From contig CAJIYI010000002.1 in assembly GCA_905181595.1 (NCBI GenBank), positions 1-64,000 on the forward strand: a stretch of 64,000 bases of DNA. The letters are read 5' to 3'. Shown here one piece after another: positions 18,719 through 29,102 of the stretch (position 1 is the first letter of the stretch; each line of letters starts with the position of its first letter). Source of the stretch: an uncultured SAR86 cluster bacterium. GTDB lineage: Bacteria > Pseudomonadota > Gammaproteobacteria > Magnimaribacterales > D2472. Under the pieces are notes generated by a model. It saw only the letters and a program-made list of their open reading frames with translations, was not told the DNA's origin and searched no databases. The translations under genes were made by a program, and so were the position numbers.

Positions 18719-21277
18719 TATTCTTCTGCGTCAGCAGTTTCTTCGTCGTCTTCTTCAGGAGGAATTCGCACTCCCTCGATTAATTTTTCACCATCTTTAG
18801 GAGTGATAACTTTTACACCTTGAGTATTTCTTCCAAGAGTAGGAATCTGACTAACCGCTGTTCTAATTAAGGTACCTTTATCACTGATGAGCATAATTCC
18901 ATCATTCTCATCTACCGCCACTGCAGAAACCATTCTTTCCATTCCTATCGCTTGTTTTTAAGGCAATAACACCTTGACCGCCACGATTATAGGAAGGAAA
19001 GTCTTCCAGCCTTGTTTGTTTGCCATAGCCATTTTCTGATAAGCAAAGAATTTTCTTATTCGCATCGCCAATCATCAATGAGATAACTTTCATATCTTCT
19101 TTCAAAGATACGCCCTTAACCCCTCTTGCTGTTCTGCCCATTGGCCTAACTTTTGATTCATGGAATCGAATTAACTTGCCCGAGGATGAGGATAATAAGA
19201 TATCGTCATCGCCACCTGTAATAACAGTGCCAACAAGCTTATCGTCATCATCTAACCGAATTGCTTTGATGCCTGATTTATATTTCTTATGAAAAAGGTT
19301 TAAGTTTGTTTTTTTCACGACCCCATTTCTGGTGGCCATAAAAACAAATTTATCTTCTGAGAACTCATCAACCGGTAAAATCTGAGTAACGGTCTCGTCA
19401 TCATCCAATTTCAACATATTCACTAAAGGTCGGCCTTTCGAGGTTCTTGTTGCAACAGGAATTTCATACACTTTAAGCCAAAAAACTTTTCCCTTAGTGG
19501 TAAAGCAAAGTAGCTGACTATGAGAGCTTAAGACATATAAGTTTTGAATAAGGTCTTCTTCTTTTACTGAAGCTCCTGCCTTGCCAACTCCGCCTCTTCT
19601 TTGTTCTCTGTACTCATCTAAAGGTTGAGTCTTAGCGTATCCACTTCTAGAGAGAGTTAAAACTCGAGTTTCCTCGGGAATCAAATCTTCATTTGAAATA
19701 TCATGACGAGTATCATTGATGTTTGTTTTTCTTTCATCCCCAAAATTTTCTCTAACCTCAATTAACTCATCTTTAATTAATGTTAAAAGTGTGTCCTTGT
19801 CATCAAGTATTTTTTGTAATTCTAAGATAACTGCTAAAATTTCATTAAACTCAGCTGAAAGATTATCTTGCTCTAAACCAGTAAGACGACCCAGCCTTAA
19901 CTCAAGAATTGATTTGGCCTGTTCAGGTGATAACTTATAATTTTTGCCTTGAATTCCATATTCTTTGGATAAGCCCTTTGGTCTACAGGCATCTGTACCA
20001 GCTTTTTTGAGGATTGCTTCTATAGGTCCAGCCTTCCAAGTTTTTTTGCATAATTCAACTGCTGCAATCTTGGTATCTTTAGATTTTTTAATGATGGTAA
20101 TAATTGCATCAATATTTGCAATAGCTACCATAAGTCCTTCTACAATATGACCTCTTTCCTTGGCTTTTCTAAGATCAAACTTAGTTCTTTTTATCACAAC
20201 ATCATGACGATGCTTAATAAATTCTTCTAAAACCTCTTTAATGTTTAATACTCGAGGCTGACCATCTACCAAGACAGTAATATTAATTCCAAAAGAAGAC
20301 TCTAATTGAGACTGTGTAAAAAGATTATTTTCTAAAACTTCAACTGACTCGCCACGTTTTACTTCTATGACAACTCTTAAACCATCTTTATCTGACTCAT
20401 CCCTAATTTCACTAATGCCGTCAATCTTCTTTTCCTTGACCATTTCCGCAATTCTCTCAAGCATTCTGGCTTTATTAACCATGTACGGAACTTCATTAAT
20501 AATTAGCGAGCTCTTGCCAGAGGCATCAGTTTCGACAGAGGTTTTAGCGCGAACATGCACAATGCCTCGACCAGTTTTATAGCCTTGATAAATTCCTGCT
20601 CTACCGTCAATCGTCCCACCAGTTGGAAAATCAGGTCCCGTAATGATTTGAATGATGTCATCTATGCTGGCTTTTGGATTATCAAGCAAAAGCAAACAAG
20701 CATTTAGCACCTCGGTTAAGTTATGAGGTGGGACATTGGTTGCCATTCCAACAGCAATACCAGAAGAACCATTTACCAGCAAAGCTGGAATTCTTGTGGG
20801 CATAACATCTGGGATTTGTTCGCTGCCATCATAATTAGGGGAGAAACTCACAGTGTCTTTGTCTAAATCATTCAGGATCATGTCAGTGATTTTAGCCATT
20901 CTGACTTCGGTATATCTCATGGCCGCTGGGGAATCACCATCTATTGAACCAAAGTTCCCTTGACCCTCAACTAACATATATCTCATGGAAAAATCTTGGG
21001 CCATCCTGACCATTGCCTCATAAACGGCAGAGTCTCCGTGAGGATGGTATTTTCCGATGACATCGCCAACCACTCTGGCAGATTTTTTGTATGGTTGTCT
21101 GTAGGTATTTCTTAGAATATGCATCGCAAACAAAATGCGTCTGTGGACTGGTTTTAGGCCATCTCTAACGTCTGGTAAAGCTCTGCTATGGATAACGCTG
21201 TAGGCATAGCTTAGGAATGATTGCTTAAGCTCATCTTCGATATTAATTGGTAGGATTTCTTTTGCAAAATCAGTCAT
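18718..21277 (-). CDS. gyrA: DNA gyrase subunit A, frameshifted near its end
   Basis: GyrA is the DNA breakage-reunion subunit of gyrase. The first 789 residues (18908-21277) include [19 protein letters not shown]-type quinolone-pocket sequence with Ser and Glu at the key positions, and the catalytic tyrosine in MRYTEVRM. The C-terminal beta-pinwheel has a GyrA-box region ([11 protein letters not shown]). One indel near 18910-18940 moves the last 70 codons (18718-18942) into another frame. They end in an acidic tail ([14 protein letters not shown]). The combined length is about 853 codons, normal for the group. serC is coupled at the stop. Confidence 0.95.
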
Positions 21278-21307
21278 TTTTAAAGCCTAGAAACGTTAGT
21301 TTTTGTA

Positions 21308-21339
21308 TAGTGAAAATTCCACTATTTCTAGTGAAATTT
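21308..21339. repeat. Interleaved direct and inverted repeat upstream of gyrA
   Basis: In the 82-base gap between gyrA and pntB, two near-identical 11-mers (TAGTGAAAATT at 21308 and TAGTGAAATTT at 21329) flank CCACTA at 21319. CACTA-TTTC-TAGTG forms a perfect 5-base hairpin. On the minus strand a TATACA hexamer near 21303-21308 could be a -10 element for gyrA. The repeat may be an operator or a supercoiling-sensitive site; no regulator is suggested by the sequence. Confidence 0.35.
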
Positions 21340-21359
21340 TACCATACTTAGAGAGTTTT

Positions 21360-22752
21360 TTAGTCTTTAAATTCGGATACAACTAAGCCGATTGACTCTT
21401 TTGCATCACCAAATAACATTCGCGTATTTTCTCGGAAAAACAATGGGTTCTGAACGCCCGCAAAACCAGAAGACATTGATCTTTTAAGAACAAAAACAGT
21501 TTTAGCATTATGCACTTCTATAATAGGCATTCCATAAATCGGACTTCCCTCTTCTTCGGTAGCAGATGGATTAACAACGTCATTGGCACCAATAACTATA
21601 GCGACATCAACAGAGTCCATGGCTGGATTCACATCATCAGGCTCCGCCAGAAGATCGTAGGAAACATTTGCTTCTGCAAGCAATACATTCATATGGCCAG
21701 GCATTCTTCCTGCAACAGGGTGGATTCCATACTTAACTTCGGTACCATTTTCTTCCAACAGCTCGCCCATCTCTCTCACAACATGCTGAGCTTGCGCTAC
21801 AGCCATTCCATATCCAGGAACAATTAAAACCGAAGAAGCATTCTCTAAAATTAAATATGCATCTTCAGCACTGATAGGCTTCACCTCTCCTTGCTCAACT
21901 TTTCCTGAAGATTGAGTTGCTGAGGCATAGCCAACAAATAAAATGTTACCGATTGTTCTATTCATAGCCTTGGCCATAATAACGGTAAGGATTAATCCGC
22001 TAGCTCCAACAAGCGAGCCAGCCACAATCAAAACATTATTCAAGAGTAGGAGGCCAGCAAATGCAGCAGCAATTCCTGAGAGAGAGTTCAAAAGTGAAAT
22101 AACAACCGGCATATCGCCGCCACCTATTGGTGTAACAAATCCCAAGCCAGCAATTAAAGTTAGCCCTAAAAAGAATAAAAAGTAAGAAGGCACTGATGGA
22201 AGAACTGTTGAGATAGATGGTTCAAATATTACGTAAACTAAGGCTGGAAGGCTTAAGATAAAAAAATGAAATCAATACATTTGTAATCCATGATCCTTTG
22301 CCTAATTTAATACGTTCTGATAATTTTCCATATGCTACCAATGACCCTGAGAAGGTTATGCCGCCGATATAAACTGTTAGCATGATTAATGCATGCTGAA
22401 ATAACGAATTGTCTGGAGCGTTGAACTGAGACCATGCAATTAGAAAGGTTGCCAGTCCTCCGAAACCATTAAATAGGGCAACCATTTCTGGAATAGCAGT
22501 CATCTTGACCTTAATAGCTATTGCAGAGCCAATCAAGCCTCCAAGAAGAACTCCTGCAACAATAACTTTGTAATCTATTTCTAGACTTAGGCAGGTAATA
22601 GCAACAGCCGAAAACATTGCTAAAGCTGATAAATAATTACCTTTTACAGCAGTAGCCTCTTTCCCTAGCATTTTGATACCAAGAATAAATAGAACTGAGG
22701 ATCCTATGTAAACAAGATTTTGAATTGCCGCAATATTAGTTATAGATTCCAT
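21360..22752 (-). CDS. pntB: Proton-translocating NAD(P) transhydrogenase subunit beta, frameshifted
   Basis: PntB carries the membrane domain and the NADP-binding domain of the pump that links hydride transfer from NADH to NADP with proton flow. The N-terminal piece (22222-22752) has several membrane helices and IPEMVALFNGFGGLATFLIA. The C-terminal piece (21360-22193) has the last helices, then the NADP-binding VIVPGYGMAVAQAQH, GIHPVAGRMPGHMNVLLAEA and VIVIGANDVVNPSA. One indel near 22200 splits a gene of about 464 codons, matching the usual 460. It is 4 bases after the small pntA part. Confidence 0.94.
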
Positions 22753-22756
22753 AAGA

Positions 22757-23029
22757 TTATTTCTTTTTAAACATGCTAAGCATTCTATTGGTTACAAGAT
22801 AACCGCCAAAAACATTTATTGAAGCAAATAAAATTGCTCCAAAAGCTAAAAGATTCTGAGTTTGACCATCACCAGAGAGCATTAGAGCTCCAACCAAAGC
22901 AATGCCAGAAATAGCATTAGCTCCGGACATTAAAGGTGTATGCAAAGTGCTGGGAACTTTTGCGATAAGCTCTAATCCCAGAAATATAGACAACAATAAA
23001 ACGAACCCTAATAAAATATACATTTCCAT
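22757..23029 (-). CDS. pntAB: Transhydrogenase alpha subunit, membrane part
   Basis: This 90-residue protein has three hydrophobic segments (LLGFVLLLSIFLGLELIA, ISGIALVGALMLSG, LLAFGAILFASINVFGGYLV) and the conserved VPSTLHTPLMSGANAISGI motif that lines the proton path. In E. coli this region is the C-terminal end of PntA; here it is a separate gene, as in many alphaproteobacteria. It overlaps the upstream NAD-binding subunit gene by one base and precedes pntB by 4 bases. Confidence 0.92.
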   Translation of the reverse strand: MEMYILLGFVLLLSIFLGLELIAKVPSTLHTPLMSGANAISGIALVGALMLSGDGQTQNLLAFGAILFASINVFGGYLVTNRMLSMFKKK

Positions 23030-24183
23030 TATGCAAACCTCTCATTCTTAATTTCACCACCAAAAACTAATACGCTACTTTGTATCACCTCATCCTCAAA
23101 ATCAAAATTTAGTGCTCCAGATTCTGGATCATAAAAATCTGTAATCCAATTGATAATATTATTTGATAGCGCAAAAGAAGCGTGATTAGAAACCCTTGAA
23201 GAAAGATTGGAAACTCCAACAACTTTTACACCATTGATATCTATTACCTCATCAACAGCAGATCCCTCGACGTTCCCACCAGTCTCAACAGCCATATCAA
23301 GAATAACGCTGCCTGGTTTCATTTGCTTAATGGTGGCTTCATCAATAATCCTTGGTGCAGGTCTTCCAAATATCTGAGCGGTAGTAATGACAATATCAGA
23401 TCTTGCGCAAACCAAACTTTGCAGTTCCTTTTGTTTTGCAATCTGCTCTTCTGTTAATTCTTTTGCATAGCCTTGGTCAGTTTGACCTGTTTCGCCTAAA
23501 TCTATCTTTACGAATTTGGCGCCCAACGATTTCACCTGCTCTTCAACCACATCTCTTGTATCAAATGCTTCCACTCTAGCTCCAAGTCTTTTTGCGGTTG
23601 CGATGGCTTGCAATCCGGCAACTCCTACGCCTATTACAAATACTCTGGCAGGCTTAAGGGTTCCTGCTGCAGTCATCATCATTGGTAAAGCAGAATTGAG
23701 GTGTTGAGCTGCTTCAAGCACTGCAGCGTAACCAGCAAGATTTGCTTGCGAGCTTAAGACATCCATTTTTTGAGCTCTGGTGATTCTTGGAATAAATTCC
23801 ATGCTCACAGCATTCAACTTTGCAGCTGCCATCGCCTTGAGCTCATCCTGAGCGTAAAAGGGATTGAGCATACCAATGACGGATGCGCCTGGCTGAATTT
23901 GGTTTGTCTCAGAAGAGGTAAGAGGAGATGGAGTAATAATTACATTGCCTTTGCTAAGACATTCATCTCTAGAACTGCATGTCAGACCAAGAGTTGTTAG
24001 AGCTTCATCAGAAACATTAATGCCTTTGCCGATACCTGACTCAAACATCATCGATGTGCCTTCTAATTCAATTAACTTAGATAATGTTTCAGGATGAATG
24101 ACGGAGCGAAGATCTGTCGCGTCTGGAGATTTTAATGCAGCTATAATCATAAATTTATCAAGGCTTAATTCTTTGTAGTTCAT
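23029..24183 (-). CDS. pntAA: Transhydrogenase alpha subunit, NAD-binding part
   Basis: This protein of about 384 residues is homologous to the NAD-binding domain of PntA and to alanine dehydrogenase. It has the Rossmann motif VFVIGVGVAGLQAIATAKRLGA, followed by VEAFDTRDVVEEQVKSLG, and near the end SVILDMAVETGGNVEGS. It receives hydride from NADH and passes it to PntB. I take ATG at 24183. The frame is open to a TTG at 24213, and family alignment would also allow ATG at 24150 (MIIAALKSPDATDLR), so the start is unsure. The gene leads the three-gene pnt unit. Confidence 0.92.
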   Translation of the reverse strand: MNYKELSLDKFMIIAALKSPDATDLRSVIHPETLSKLIELEGTSMMFESGIGKGINVSDEALTTLGLTCSSRDECLSKGNVIITPSPLTSSETNQIQPGASVIGMLNPFYAQDELKAMAAAKLNAVSMEFIPRITRAQKMDVLSSQANLAGYAAVLEAAQHLNSALPMMMTAAGTLKPARVFVIGVGVAGLQAIATAKRLGARVEAFDTRDVVEEQVKSLGAKFVKIDLGETGQTDQGYAKELTEEQIAKQKELQSLVCARSDIVITTAQIFGRPAPRIIDEATIKQMKPGSVILDMAVETGGNVEGSAVDEVIDINGVKVVGVSNLSSRVSNHASFALSNNIINWITDFYDPESGALNFDFEDEVIQSSVLVFGGEIKNERFA

Positions 24184-24317
24184 TTCAGTTGATTTACTGG
24201 GTCTTGTCAACAATTTCTAAGAAAGCTTTAATTCTAATGCTGTTAGAGCAAATTAAATGTAGTTGAGCTACAGTAATGTAATTGTATTTTTAATAATTCT
24301 CTTCACAATAAAACCTT

Positions 24318-25083
24318 TTATAAATTCAGGCTAACGCCACCATCTACGGTAATTAACTGGCCAGTAACAAGCTCGCTTGCAACAATTAAATTATAAATAA
24401 TCTCAGCTATAGATTCAGGTGAACAGGTTTTGCCTAATGGAGAGGTATTTTTAATATGTTGTTTTGTTGCTTCAAATCTTTCTTCGCCCATGCCTTTTTT
24501 CAACCATTCTCCTTCAATAAATCCAGGGCACACAGCATTTACTCTTATGGGTCCGAGGTTTCTTGCCATAGATAAAGTCATAGAATTGAGGGCTCCTTTT
24601 GATGCAGCATAGGCTATTGAGCTTCCAATTCCTTTAATGCCTCCTATGGAAGAAATATTAATAACACTTGGGTTCTCGCTCTTTAGTAAATGTATCTTTG
24701 ATGCTCTAACCATCTGAAATGGGCCAATTACATTAACCGAATAGATGTTTTGAAAATCTACAGCATCAATACCCCCAAGATTTCCGTGATCCCATACAAA
24801 CTTTGTTGTTCCTGCATTATTTACAAGCGCATCAACTCTTCCCCATTTATTTATGGCCTCTTGCAACTGTAAGGATGCAATCCCCATCATTGGCAACATC
24901 TGCCTTAATGGCTATGACTTCTGCTGTCTTGCTTGTGCATTCTGCTGCCACAATTTCCGCTGCCTCGATCGAGGAAGAGCAGGTAATTAAGACATTCCAA
25001 CCATTAGAAGAGAGAATTTTTGCAGTCGCAGCTCCAACACCTCTGCTTCCCCCAGTAACAATTGCGACAGGATTTTTTAACAT
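24318..25083 (-). CDS. Short-chain dehydrogenase/reductase, frameshifted
   Basis: The first piece (24847-25083) starts with the NAD(P)-binding VAIVTGGSRGVGAATAKIL. The second (24318-24899) has VDALVNNAGTT, INISSIGGIKG, the catalytic AYAASKGALN and the end TGQLITVDGGVSLNL. Together they form a classical SDR of about 255 codons, similar to 3-oxoacyl-ACP reductase (FabG-like) enzymes. One indel near 24850-24900 breaks it. It stands alone between pntAA and the divergent ubiG. The substrate cannot be told, and a role in fatty acid or secondary alcohol metabolism is only a guess. Confidence 0.82.
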
Positions 25084-25165
25084 TTAGAGGTTCCTACAAA
25101 AAAATAAATATTTTCTATTTTTGCATGCAATGATGTAATCTTCCACTTTGAAAAAAAATTAAGCT

Positions 25166-25867
25166 ATGAATCAGAATATTGATCAAAATGAGGTAAATAA
25201 GTTTGCAGCAATTGCTGACAGTTGGTGGGATCCCACTGGCGACTTTAAACCGCTGCATGTGATTAATCCCTTAAGAGCAAATTATATTAATCAGACAATT
25301 TCTCTTAATGGCTTAAAGGTTCTTGATGTTGGTTGCGGAGGCGGTTTGTTAGCTGAAGCCTTTGAATCTATGGGAGCATCTGTCACAGCAATTGATGTAA
25401 CGGAAGCAAACATAGAAGTTGCGAAGCTGCATGCAAAAAAAACAGGAAAAACTATTTCTTATATGATGACGCGTGCTGAAGATCTAGCTATTAAAGAGCC
25501 AGAGTCTTTCGATGTAGTAGCCTGCCTCGAGGTGATTGAACATGTGCCAGATCCTGGGCAGCTTATTGATGCTTGCGCAAAGCTATTAAAGCCCAAGGGT
25601 GAGATGTTTTTATCCACGCTAAACAGAAATCCACGTTCATTTGTAACGGCAATTTTGGGAGCAGAATATATTTTTAATATTCTCCCCAAAGGAACTCATG
25701 AATGGAGTAAATTTATCAAGCCGGCTGAGCTGGAGAAATATATGCGAACTGCCGGGATTAAGCTCAAAGAAAGTAAAGGCATGTTTTACAATCCAATCTT
25801 TCATACAGCTCAATTAAACAATGACCTTGGAGTTAACTACATGATGCATGGCTCAAAGAATGCCTAA
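25166..25867 (+). CDS. ubiG: Ubiquinone O-methyltransferase
   Basis: UbiG carries out both O-methylations in ubiquinone synthesis. The 233-residue protein starts NEVNKFAAIADSWWDPTGDFKPLH, a UbiG signature. The SAM site is LDVGCGGGLLAEAFESMGA, and FDVVACLEVIEHVPDP follows. It is full length. The ATG of gph lies inside its last codons (overlap of 8 bases), and the ubiG-gph-yciK order matches pseudomonads. Confidence 0.95.
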   Translation: MNQNIDQNEVNKFAAIADSWWDPTGDFKPLHVINPLRANYINQTISLNGLKVLDVGCGGGLLAEAFESMGASVTAIDVTEANIEVAKLHAKKTGKTISYMMTRAEDLAIKEPESFDVVACLEVIEHVPDPGQLIDACAKLLKPKGEMFLSTLNRNPRSFVTAILGAEYIFNILPKGTHEWSKFIKPAELEKYMRTAGIKLKESKGMFYNPIFHTAQLNNDLGVNYMMHGSKNA

Positions 25868-26508
25868 AGGAGTTTTGTTTGATCTTGATGGCACTCTTCT
25901 GGATTCTGCTCCAGACTTTATTGTGAGCTTGAATACCTTGCTACAAAAATATAATCGACCAGAGCTTGATCCAGAGATAATTAGGAGCCATGTTTCTGAT
26001 GGAAGTTGGAAGTTGGTTAGTCTGGGTTTTGGAATAGAAGAATCGCATGACGACTGTGCTCAATTAAGAGAAGAGCTTTTAATTGAGTATGAAAAGAATT
26101 CTTTGGTGTATGGAAGTGCCTTTGCTGGTATTTCAGATGCTCTTGATTATCTGCTAGAGCTTAAGATTCCCTATGGAGTTGTGACCAATAAGCCGCTTAG
26201 GTTTGCTGAACCAATTCTACAAAATGAGCCAGCATTTAAGAATTGTTCGCACTTTGGTGTGTCCAGACCATCTCAATAAAATAAAGCCTGATCCAGAAGG
26301 TATATTAAAGGGATGTGAAGATTTAAGTATCAGTCCCAGTGACTGCATATACATCGGCGATCATATGAAAGACTTAGAAGCAGGAATTAATGCGGGTACA
26401 AGAGTTATAGCTTGTTATTTTGGCTACTCTCTTAAGGTTGGTGATCATGATAAAAATATTCAAGGAGCTAACCATCCAATAGATTTAATTGAGCTAATGA
26501 AAGCATAG
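25860..26508 (+). CDS. gph: Phosphoglycolate phosphatase (HAD family), frameshifted
   Basis: Gph removes the phosphate of 2-phosphoglycolate made by DNA repair or oxygenase activity. The first piece has the HAD motif LFDLDGTLLDSAPDF and VVTNKPLRFAEP (motif II). The second piece (26203-26508) has KIKPDPEGIL and CIYIGDHMKDLEAGINAGT (motif IV). One indel near 26210-26270 splits about 216 codons, the normal length. An ATG at 25848, four codons upstream in the same frame, is an alternative start. It overlaps ubiG and precedes the YciK-like gene by 6 bases. Confidence 0.9.
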
Positions 26509-26514
26509 TCAAAA

Positions 26515-27261
26515 ATGAGCATTTTAAATAAATCGATATTAATTACTGGATCCTCAGATGGCATAGGCAAAAGCTTGGCAATAGAATTTTCAAAGCTTGG
26601 AGCAAATATTATTTTGCTTGGAAGAAATTCTAAGAAGCTTGATGAAGTCTATGACCTTTTAGATCATTCACATGCGTCACAAAAACATCTCATCATAGAA
26701 GCTGATTTGGCGTTGCTGAGCAATGAAGCGGCCCAAGAAATATTAATTGCAATCAGTCAGGAATTTGAAGTGCTGGATGGCATCATCCATAACGCTGCAA
26801 TCCTAGGAACTATGTCCTCTCTTGAAGACTATGACCTATCAAGTTGGGACGAGGTAATGAAAGTAAATTTGCGCGCTCCCTTTATCCTCACAAAGACATT
26901 AAAAGTAATGTTAGAAAGCGCATCTCTACCAAGACTAATTTTCACCTCATCCGGAGTTGCTAATAAAGGTAGAAGTTTTTGGGGGGCATATTCAGTCTCA
27001 AAGTTTGGCATTAAAGGCTTAGCAGAAATTTTCAAAGACGAACTTGAAACAACCACCAATATAAAAGTATTTAATTTTGATCCAGGAAAAACAAGAACTA
27101 ATATGAGGGCATCAGCCTATCCAGCAGAGGATCCCAATACCTTGAAATCTCCAAAAGAATTAATAGATTGCTATTTATGGTTCTTTGACAAAGAAAGCTC
27201 TAACTCATCTCAAAGCTATTTTGAATTTTCAGAGCTTTCTAATCAATTGAATTCCACATGA
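26515..27261 (+). CDS. yciK: YciK-family short-chain oxidoreductase
   Basis: The 248-residue protein is an SDR with ILITGSSDGIGKSLA at the N terminus, IHNAAILG, SSGVANKGRSFWGAYSVSK (catalytic Tyr and Lys) and the YciK-specific RASAYPAEDPNTLKSP. Its role is not established in the family; its place after gph is conserved. The 3' end overlaps the convergent alkA-type gene by 23 bases, leaving no room for a terminator between them. Confidence 0.9.
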   Translation: MSILNKSILITGSSDGIGKSLAIEFSKLGANIILLGRNSKKLDEVYDLLDHSHASQKHLIIEADLALLSNEAAQEILIAISQEFEVLDGIIHNAAILGTMSSLEDYDLSSWDEVMKVNLRAPFILTKTLKVMLESASLPRLIFTSSGVANKGRSFWGAYSVSKFGIKGLAEIFKDELETTTNIKVFNFDPGKTRTNMRASAYPAEDPNTLKSPKELIDCYLWFFDKESSNSSQSYFEFSELSNQLNST

Positions 27262-27823
27262 TTAAACTCAGGTAAGTTCTCCAGGGACTAAACTGTTCAT
27301 AAAAATTTTCATCCATTACATGGTCACCAAATAGGTGTTCATGCGCATGCTTAATACCTAAATCGTTAATCGGCAAAATATCAGGATCTCCTAAAAAAAA
27401 CATTCTTGCCATCTGCACGGACCATGGTCCTATGCCTTTATTGGCCAATAGGAGCTTTTGAAACTCATCAGATGGCATGTCTATTAAATGCTCTTTCTGC
27501 ATTTTCTTCAGCTCTTTATTTTCAAGCAAGCCAATCACATAAGTTGCCTTAGAACCAGATAAACCAGCAATGCGAAGATTCTCCCTAAAATTTTTAGATT
27601 GAGTGGACTTGGAAATTAATGGCATCACCCTGCTCCAAATGGTTTTTGCTGCTTTGGTGGAAAGTTGCTGGCTGACTACAACTGATACCAAATACGGCAC
27701 AAAGTTTAGTGAGGTGGTATTAATTTTGACAGGTTTGGAGTTTTTGAGGTAATCAGAAAGGATCTCGAATTTTTTATTTTTAGAAATCTTTAATAGCTGC
27801 TCATAAGCTTTTTTACTTTCCAT
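27239..27823 (-). CDS. DNA-3-methyladenine glycosylase II (AlkA/HhH-GPD family)
   Basis: The 194-residue protein has the helix-hairpin-helix LLANKGIGPWSVQMARMFFLG and the catalytic aspartate in LPINDLGIKHAHEHLFG. It ends in FSPWRTYLSLIMWN, as in short AlkA-like glycosylases that excise alkylated purines. It lacks the N-terminal domain of E. coli AlkA and is compact, like the enzymes found in many marine bacteria. It begins inside the end of rluB (11-base overlap) and ends inside the yciK 3' end. Confidence 0.87.
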   Translation of the reverse strand: MESKKAYEQLLKISKNKKFEILSDYLKNSKPVKINTTSLNFVPYLVSVVVSQQLSTKAAKTIWSRVMPLISKSTQSKNFRENLRIAGLSGSKATYVIGLLENKELKKMQKEHLIDMPSDEFQKLLLANKGIGPWSVQMARMFFLGDPDILPINDLGIKHAHEHLFGDHVMDENFYEQFSPWRTYLSLIMWNSID

Positions 27824-28535
27824 ACTCTTGAAGCTCTTTTATTTGAGATTCTGTTAAATTTGCACAAGCGCCCTCTCGCAGGGTGGAAGGTAAAAAAATT
27901 GGCCCAATTCGAACTCTCTTGAGTCGACTCACCTCTAAATCCTGAGATTCAAAAAGCTTTCGGACTTCTCGATTCTTTCCTGTAAGCATGCATACAGAAA
28001 ACCACTGATTAGAACTTTGTTTTTCCCCAGGGACTACGTCAGAAAATTTATAAATTTCATCTTCAATCGTGACGCCTGCCAACATATTTTTTTTCTTTTG
28101 CTCATCAAAATTTCCTCTAGCTCTAACAAGGTATTCTCTATCAACCTCAAAAGATGGATGCATTAGTTGATGCGCTAAGGTTCCATCATTAGTAAATAGC
28201 ATTAGCCCTGATGTATTAATATCAAGTCGACCTACAGCTATCCAATCAGGTTCGTTATGGGTTTTAGGTAGATAATCAAAAACTAGTTTTATTTTTTTTT
28301 CATCTTTGCGTGAAGATAAAACGCCAGGAGGTTTATTCAGCATGATAACTTTTAGATCTGCAATTTTTAAGCTGACTTTTTTTCCTTCATAGTAAACTTC
28401 ATCAGATTCTGAGACCTTTGCACCAAGTTCAGCAATATTACCATTCACAAGGATTTTTTTATCCTTAATAAGTTGCTCACATGAACGTCTTGAACCCAAG
28501 CCTGCTTGAGCTAAATATTTCTGCAAGCGCAGCAT
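27813..28535 (-). CDS. rluB: 23S rRNA pseudouridine synthase, RluB family
   Basis: The 240-residue protein has an S4 RNA-binding domain at residues 2-48 (LQKYLAQAGLGSRRSCEQLI) and a catalytic RsuA/RluB core with the aspartate in VGRLDINTSGLMLFTNDG. RluB modifies position 2605 in E. coli 23S rRNA; the exact target here is inferred from the scpA-scpB-rluB order, which is standard. It starts 3 bases after scpB. Confidence 0.92.
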   Translation of the reverse strand: MLRLQKYLAQAGLGSRRSCEQLIKDKKILVNGNIAELGAKVSESDEVYYEGKKVSLKIADLKVIMLNKPPGVLSSRKDEKKIKLVFDYLPKTHNEPDWIAVGRLDINTSGLMLFTNDGTLAHQLMHPSFEVDREYLVRARGNFDEQKKKNMLAGVTIEDEIYKFSDVVPGEKQSSNQWFSVCMLTGKNREVRKLFESQDLEVSRLKRVRIGPIFLPSTLREGACANLTESQIKELQEYGK

Positions 28536-28538
28536 TTC

Positions 28539-29102
28539 TTAACCTGCTTCTAACTGATCTAACGCTCCCTCAACAGGAAGAGCTTCTGGCAGTGGGGGTA
28601 AATCATTTAATGTTTTTAAATTTAAATCATTTAAAAATATCTTAGTAGTCTCATAAAGAGCTGGTCGGCCCGGAGCATCTCTGTAGCCAGCTGTTTTAAT
28701 CCATTCCCTATCAAGCAATGACCTAATCATTTGGCTGCTAACACTCACACCCCGAACATCTTCAATATCCCCTCTAGTCACTGGCTGCTTGTAAGCAATG
28801 ATCGAGACAGTCTCCATCAATGCTTTGGAAAGTCTGTTCGAATTATCATTCCATAAAGGATATAAATAATCTCCATACTCATTCTTAATCTGTAAACGGA
28901 ATCCAGAGGCAACCTCTTTAATTTCCAATGCGCTGCTAAGATAGCGGTCTTCAAGAGCATTAATTGCAATTTTAATCTTAGGCAACTCTGCGTCTATATT
29001 TTGAGTTCCAAGCAAAGATCTTATTTCTGAAAGCCTCATAGGTCTGCCAGCTCCAAATAAAATAGATTCAACAATATTCGTTAAGTTCTCGGAAGTATTC
29101 AT
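28539..29102 (-). CDS. scpB: Segregation and condensation protein B
   Basis: ScpB is the winged-helix partner of the SMC-ScpA condensin. The 187 residues contain VESILFGAGRPMRLSEI in the first winged helix. The second winged helix carries IAYKQPVTRGDIEDVRGV and the motif YRDAPGRPALYETTKIFLNDL. It starts directly after the scpA stop. The presence of scpAB suggests an SMC-type condensin instead of MukBEF in this organism. Confidence 0.94.
   Translation of the reverse strand: MNTSENLTNIVESILFGAGRPMRLSEIRSLLGTQNIDAELPKIKIAINALEDRYLSSALEIKEVASGFRLQIKNEYGDYLYPLWNDNSNRLSKALMETVSIIAYKQPVTRGDIEDVRGVSVSSQMIRSLLDREWIKTAGYRDAPGRPALYETTKIFLNDLNLKTLNDLPPLPEALPVEGALDQLEAG

Noticed and set aside
24182-24210. 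TTGACA near the pntAA start as a promoter
   Set aside because: The -35 is perfect but the -10 at the right distance (TGAAAT) is poor, and the start codon is itself uncertain.
25121-25130. TTGCATGCAA palindrome between the SDR and ubiG
   Set aside because: A 10-base palindrome is easily found by chance in AT-rich DNA, and it does not align well with a promoter.
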